A DNA stretch of 7,292 nucleotides. Source: an uncultured Phycisphaerales bacterium. GTDB taxonomy: Bacteria > Planctomycetota > Phycisphaerae > UBA1845 > CAIVHJ01. The stretch spans positions 1 through 7,292 of the forward strand of contig CAIVHJ010000246.1 in NCBI GenBank assembly GCA_903905665.1, in the 5' to 3' direction. Positions 5,381 to 7,292 of the stretch are shown here, one piece after another (within the stretch, counting starts at the first letter, position 1; every line of letters begins with the position of its first letter). A model generated the notes under the pieces. It had not been told where the DNA came from, made no database searches, and was given only the letters and a program-made list of their open reading frames with translations. The translations under genes and the position numbers were made by a program.

Positions 5381-6982
5381 ATGCCAACAAGAATGCGGTT
5401 CGGTTTCATCGGTTTGGTCATGAGTTTGTTGATGATCGGTTATGGTTGCGGAGGGTCCGGAGGGAATACCAACGGTCAGGAAAATAGTTCGCCCCCCGAT
5501 GGTGATATTGCGAATAACCGCGAGGCGGCGGAAGCGTTGATGGGGATGGCGGATGCCGAGATGTACGCTTATGCGTCGCTGCTGGAAATGTTCAGCGACG
5601 GAGGTACGAAACCGCTGTTCGACAGCAGCGTGGATCTGACCGATGCAGATTATGAGACGTTGATGGACCTATCGGACCGGATCGAAGCGGCTGTGCCCGC
5701 CTATGAAGCGGCCGGTGTGTTTCTGACGCAACATTCGACGCCCAACAGCCGAGTGCGCTACGTCCAGGGTCATCCGCGTCTGCCGCAAGGGGTGATCGGA
5801 GCGATCGGGGATTTTGTGAGCTGGATGCGCGGCGCGACGGGTGAACGGCGTCGGAATGATATTCTGCAGATTGCGGCTCAGCTCTCGGAGGCGGAGCGGC
5901 AGCAGATGTATCAGTCCGCCCAGGATAGTCTTCCGGGTCAGGATATCGGCGGGAATGCGAACGAGTTTTTCGAGAAGTTGACGAATGGCGATCTGGATCA
6001 CAGTGCGGCGAGACTGCACAACGATTATGTGCACAATATCGACATTCCCGCGTATGGGAACAAGGCGCAGGATCTTTCCGCCCGGCCGATTGATATCGCC
6101 GCGAGGGAGGGAGCGAAAGGGGTAGAAGCCGGCGCGCAGGTCATCGCGGAAGGCAGCAAAGCGATTATTTGTGCGAAGTTCCCGCAATTTTGCGAAGGGG
6201 TGGATAAGGCGCAGGAGATCGTCGATAAGTTGAACGAAATCGGGGAGGATCCGGTGGGAGCGGCAGGGGATACCGTGAAGGACCAGATCAAAGAGCGCGC
6301 CCAGGAATGGTTGCAGGAACGTCTGGGTGAATCGCTGGGCATCGAGATCGATTTCGACCAGTTGGCCGAGGAATATGAGAATTTCAGCGGGCTTGTGGAG
6401 GATGCCGAGTCGTTGGCGGGTGGTTTGGATGAAGATTTCGGCGGGTTAGGAGCGCTGTTTTCCGACGATGGGGATGGGACGACGGCCGAAGACATTGAGG
6501 CGCTGGTGTTGGAGGGTGAAGGGGACGGACCGATTGTGGTTGCCGTTCCGGATTCAGACAACGACACGATCGACATTGTGGTGCCCGATGGAGACTATGA
6601 CGTGACTGCGCTGGGGACGAACGACGAACTTCAGAATACGACCGTCACCGCGCCGCCCGGGAATTCCACGGTGGTGCTGGTGGACCTTGAGAATCAGGGG
6701 GACACCAGTGGTTTCAATTTGTCTTTGTCGGCTTCACCGGCGGATCCGGGGCCGCTGATGGGAGTGAGTGTCACCGGACGCATTTCGCCCGCCACGGCAG
6801 GAGTGGAAATTACATTCTCCATTGTCGGCACCGATGGATACGGCAACACGGAAACGATCCCGACCGATGAAACCGGCGTGGCAATGTTCTACATTCCCGG
6901 AGGGGCGGAAGGGGTGGTGGACACCGTCACGGCGACGATCGTTACGACCGGACTCACGCAATCGTTCACCTATGAATTCTGA
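5381..6982 (+). CDS. Exported, probably lipid-anchored protein with C-terminal Ig-like domain
   Basis: 533 residues; the start at 5381 is supported by AGGAG (5368-5372) 8 bases upstream. Residues 1-22 form a signal sequence (basic MPTRMR, hydrophobic FGFIGLVMSLLMIG) ending before Cys23, which is followed by a Gly/Ser/Asn/Pro-rich tether (24-46). The lipobox IGYGC is poor, since Gly rather than Leu is at -3, so lipidation is likely but not certain. Residues 47 to about 330 look mainly helical, with charged amphipathic stretches and two close cysteines (IICAKFPQFC) that could form a disulfide. An acidic Gly/Asp/Glu-rich segment follows (about 330-385). From 386 the chain becomes beta-rich; residues 443-533 resemble a bacterial Ig-like (Big) domain: ITFSIVGTDGYGN, then IPTDETGVAMFYIPG, then VDTVTATIV. 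Ig-like domains usually act as spacers or adhesion modules. I recognise no enzyme motif in the helical half, so the function is unknown. It stands alone between a terminator and a non-coding region. Confidence 0.85.
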   Translation: MPTRMRFGFIGLVMSLLMIGYGCGGSGGNTNGQENSSPPDGDIANNREAAEALMGMADAEMYAYASLLEMFSDGGTKPLFDSSVDLTDADYETLMDLSDRIEAAVPAYEAAGVFLTQHSTPNSRVRYVQGHPRLPQGVIGAIGDFVSWMRGATGERRRNDILQIAAQLSEAERQQMYQSAQDSLPGQDIGGNANEFFEKLTNGDLDHSAARLHNDYVHNIDIPAYGNKAQDLSARPIDIAAREGAKGVEAGAQVIAEGSKAIICAKFPQFCEGVDKAQEIVDKLNEIGEDPVGAAGDTVKDQIKERAQEWLQERLGESLGIEIDFDQLAEEYENFSGLVEDAESLAGGLDEDFGGLGALFSDDGDGTTAEDIEALVLEGEGDGPIVVAVPDSDNDTIDIVVPDGDYDVTALGTNDELQNTTVTAPPGNSTVVLVDLENQGDTSGFNLSLSASPADPGPLMGVSVTGRISPATAGVEITFSIVGTDGYGNTETIPTDETGVAMFYIPGGAEGVVDTVTATIVTTGLTQSFTYEF

Positions 6983-7292
6983 GCGGAATGAACGATAAGC
7001 GTGCGATGTTTCCTGCAATGCGAGTGATGGAGCTCTCGCGCGACCCTACCGGGTCTGCCGCTAAACGGGGTTGTCGTTCGTTGTTCGTCGATCATCGTAA
7101 TTCCGAATTCCGCATTCATCATTCCGCATTCCTGCAACACGCTCCCTGAGGGTTGAGTTTCTGATTAAAAAAGACCCCCTGCTTGCTAACTTCTTGCATG
7201 AAGGTTTCCGGAGGATGCGTTAAGTGTCCTTGGCTGGCATAATTACGTTTCTGTGTTTTTTGAGATGAAGTTGTTTTTGTCCCAACACGGAG
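6983..7292. other. Non-coding region after the exported-protein gene
   Basis: No credible gene is seen in these 310 bases. GACCC-TACC-GGGTC (7042-7055) is a short hairpin without a T tract, a weak candidate end for the upstream message. Short ATTCCGCATTC repeats follow (listed separately). Near the right edge, TGGCATAAT (7235-7243) resembles an extended -10 box without a good -35. The window's final GGAG could be a ribosome binding site for a rightward gene just outside; this cannot be verified. Confidence 0.5.
7099..7132. repeat. Short ATTCCGCATTC direct repeats
   Basis: ATTCCGCATTC occurs at 7107-7117 and 7121-7131, a 14-bp period, with a partial unit AATTCCGA just before (7099-7106). Similar ATTCCGCATT/CATTC strings are, as I recall, common intergenic repeats in several planctomycete-like genomes. 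Too few units for a CRISPR or tandem array. Confidence 0.6.

Noticed and set aside
7107..7131. CRISPR-like repeats
   Set aside because: Only two 11-base units with a 3-base gap; there is no spacer structure and no cas gene.

Overview
The window looks like chromosomal DNA of a bacterium from the Planctomycetota or a close PVC relative. This is inferred from three things. There is a remnant of a prepilin-like protein ending in the Asp-Gly motif typical of DUF1559 / H-X9-DG proteins, which these phyla carry in large numbers. There is a class II (adenosylcobalamin-dependent) ribonucleotide reductase with a C-terminal zinc-type tail. There is an IS3-family transposase of a type I associate with planctomycete genomes. 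None of these fixes the genus.

Layout, left to right. Positions 208 to 1 (minus strand) hold the N-terminus of a small membrane-anchored protein that runs off the window edge. Positions 209-638 have no convincing gene. Positions 639-1509 are the remnant of an IS3-family insertion sequence: its left part (orfA, start of orfB, left terminal repeat) is missing, and its transposase has an in-frame TAG between the second Asp and the Glu of the DDE triad. The right tip of the element abuts at 1509/1510 a prepilin-like gene that has lost its N-terminal leader and methylation segment (1510-1923). Positions 1924-2453 are a non-coding leader with possible operators, including three TTGTGG motifs 31 and 30 bp apart; the middle one fits the NrdR box well. 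Positions 2454-5069 encode the intact ribonucleotide reductase, the anchor gene of the window. Positions 5070-5380 hold an intrinsic terminator, a second hairpin and a possible small-RNA unit. Positions 5381-6982 encode a secreted, probably lipid-anchored protein with a helical N-terminal half and a C-terminal Ig-like domain. Positions 6983-7292 are non-coding, with short ATTCCGCATTC repeats.

The genes do not form one operon or one system. The reductase appears to be a single-gene unit with its own control region and terminator, making deoxynucleotides. The exported protein is a separate unit of unknown function. The left third is a zone of IS-driven gene decay. I see no convincing undescribed multi-gene system. 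The most useful leads are the putative NrdR operator array, the exact IS/prepilin fusion, and a 27-base repeat shared by the IS tail and the terminator region after the reductase gene.
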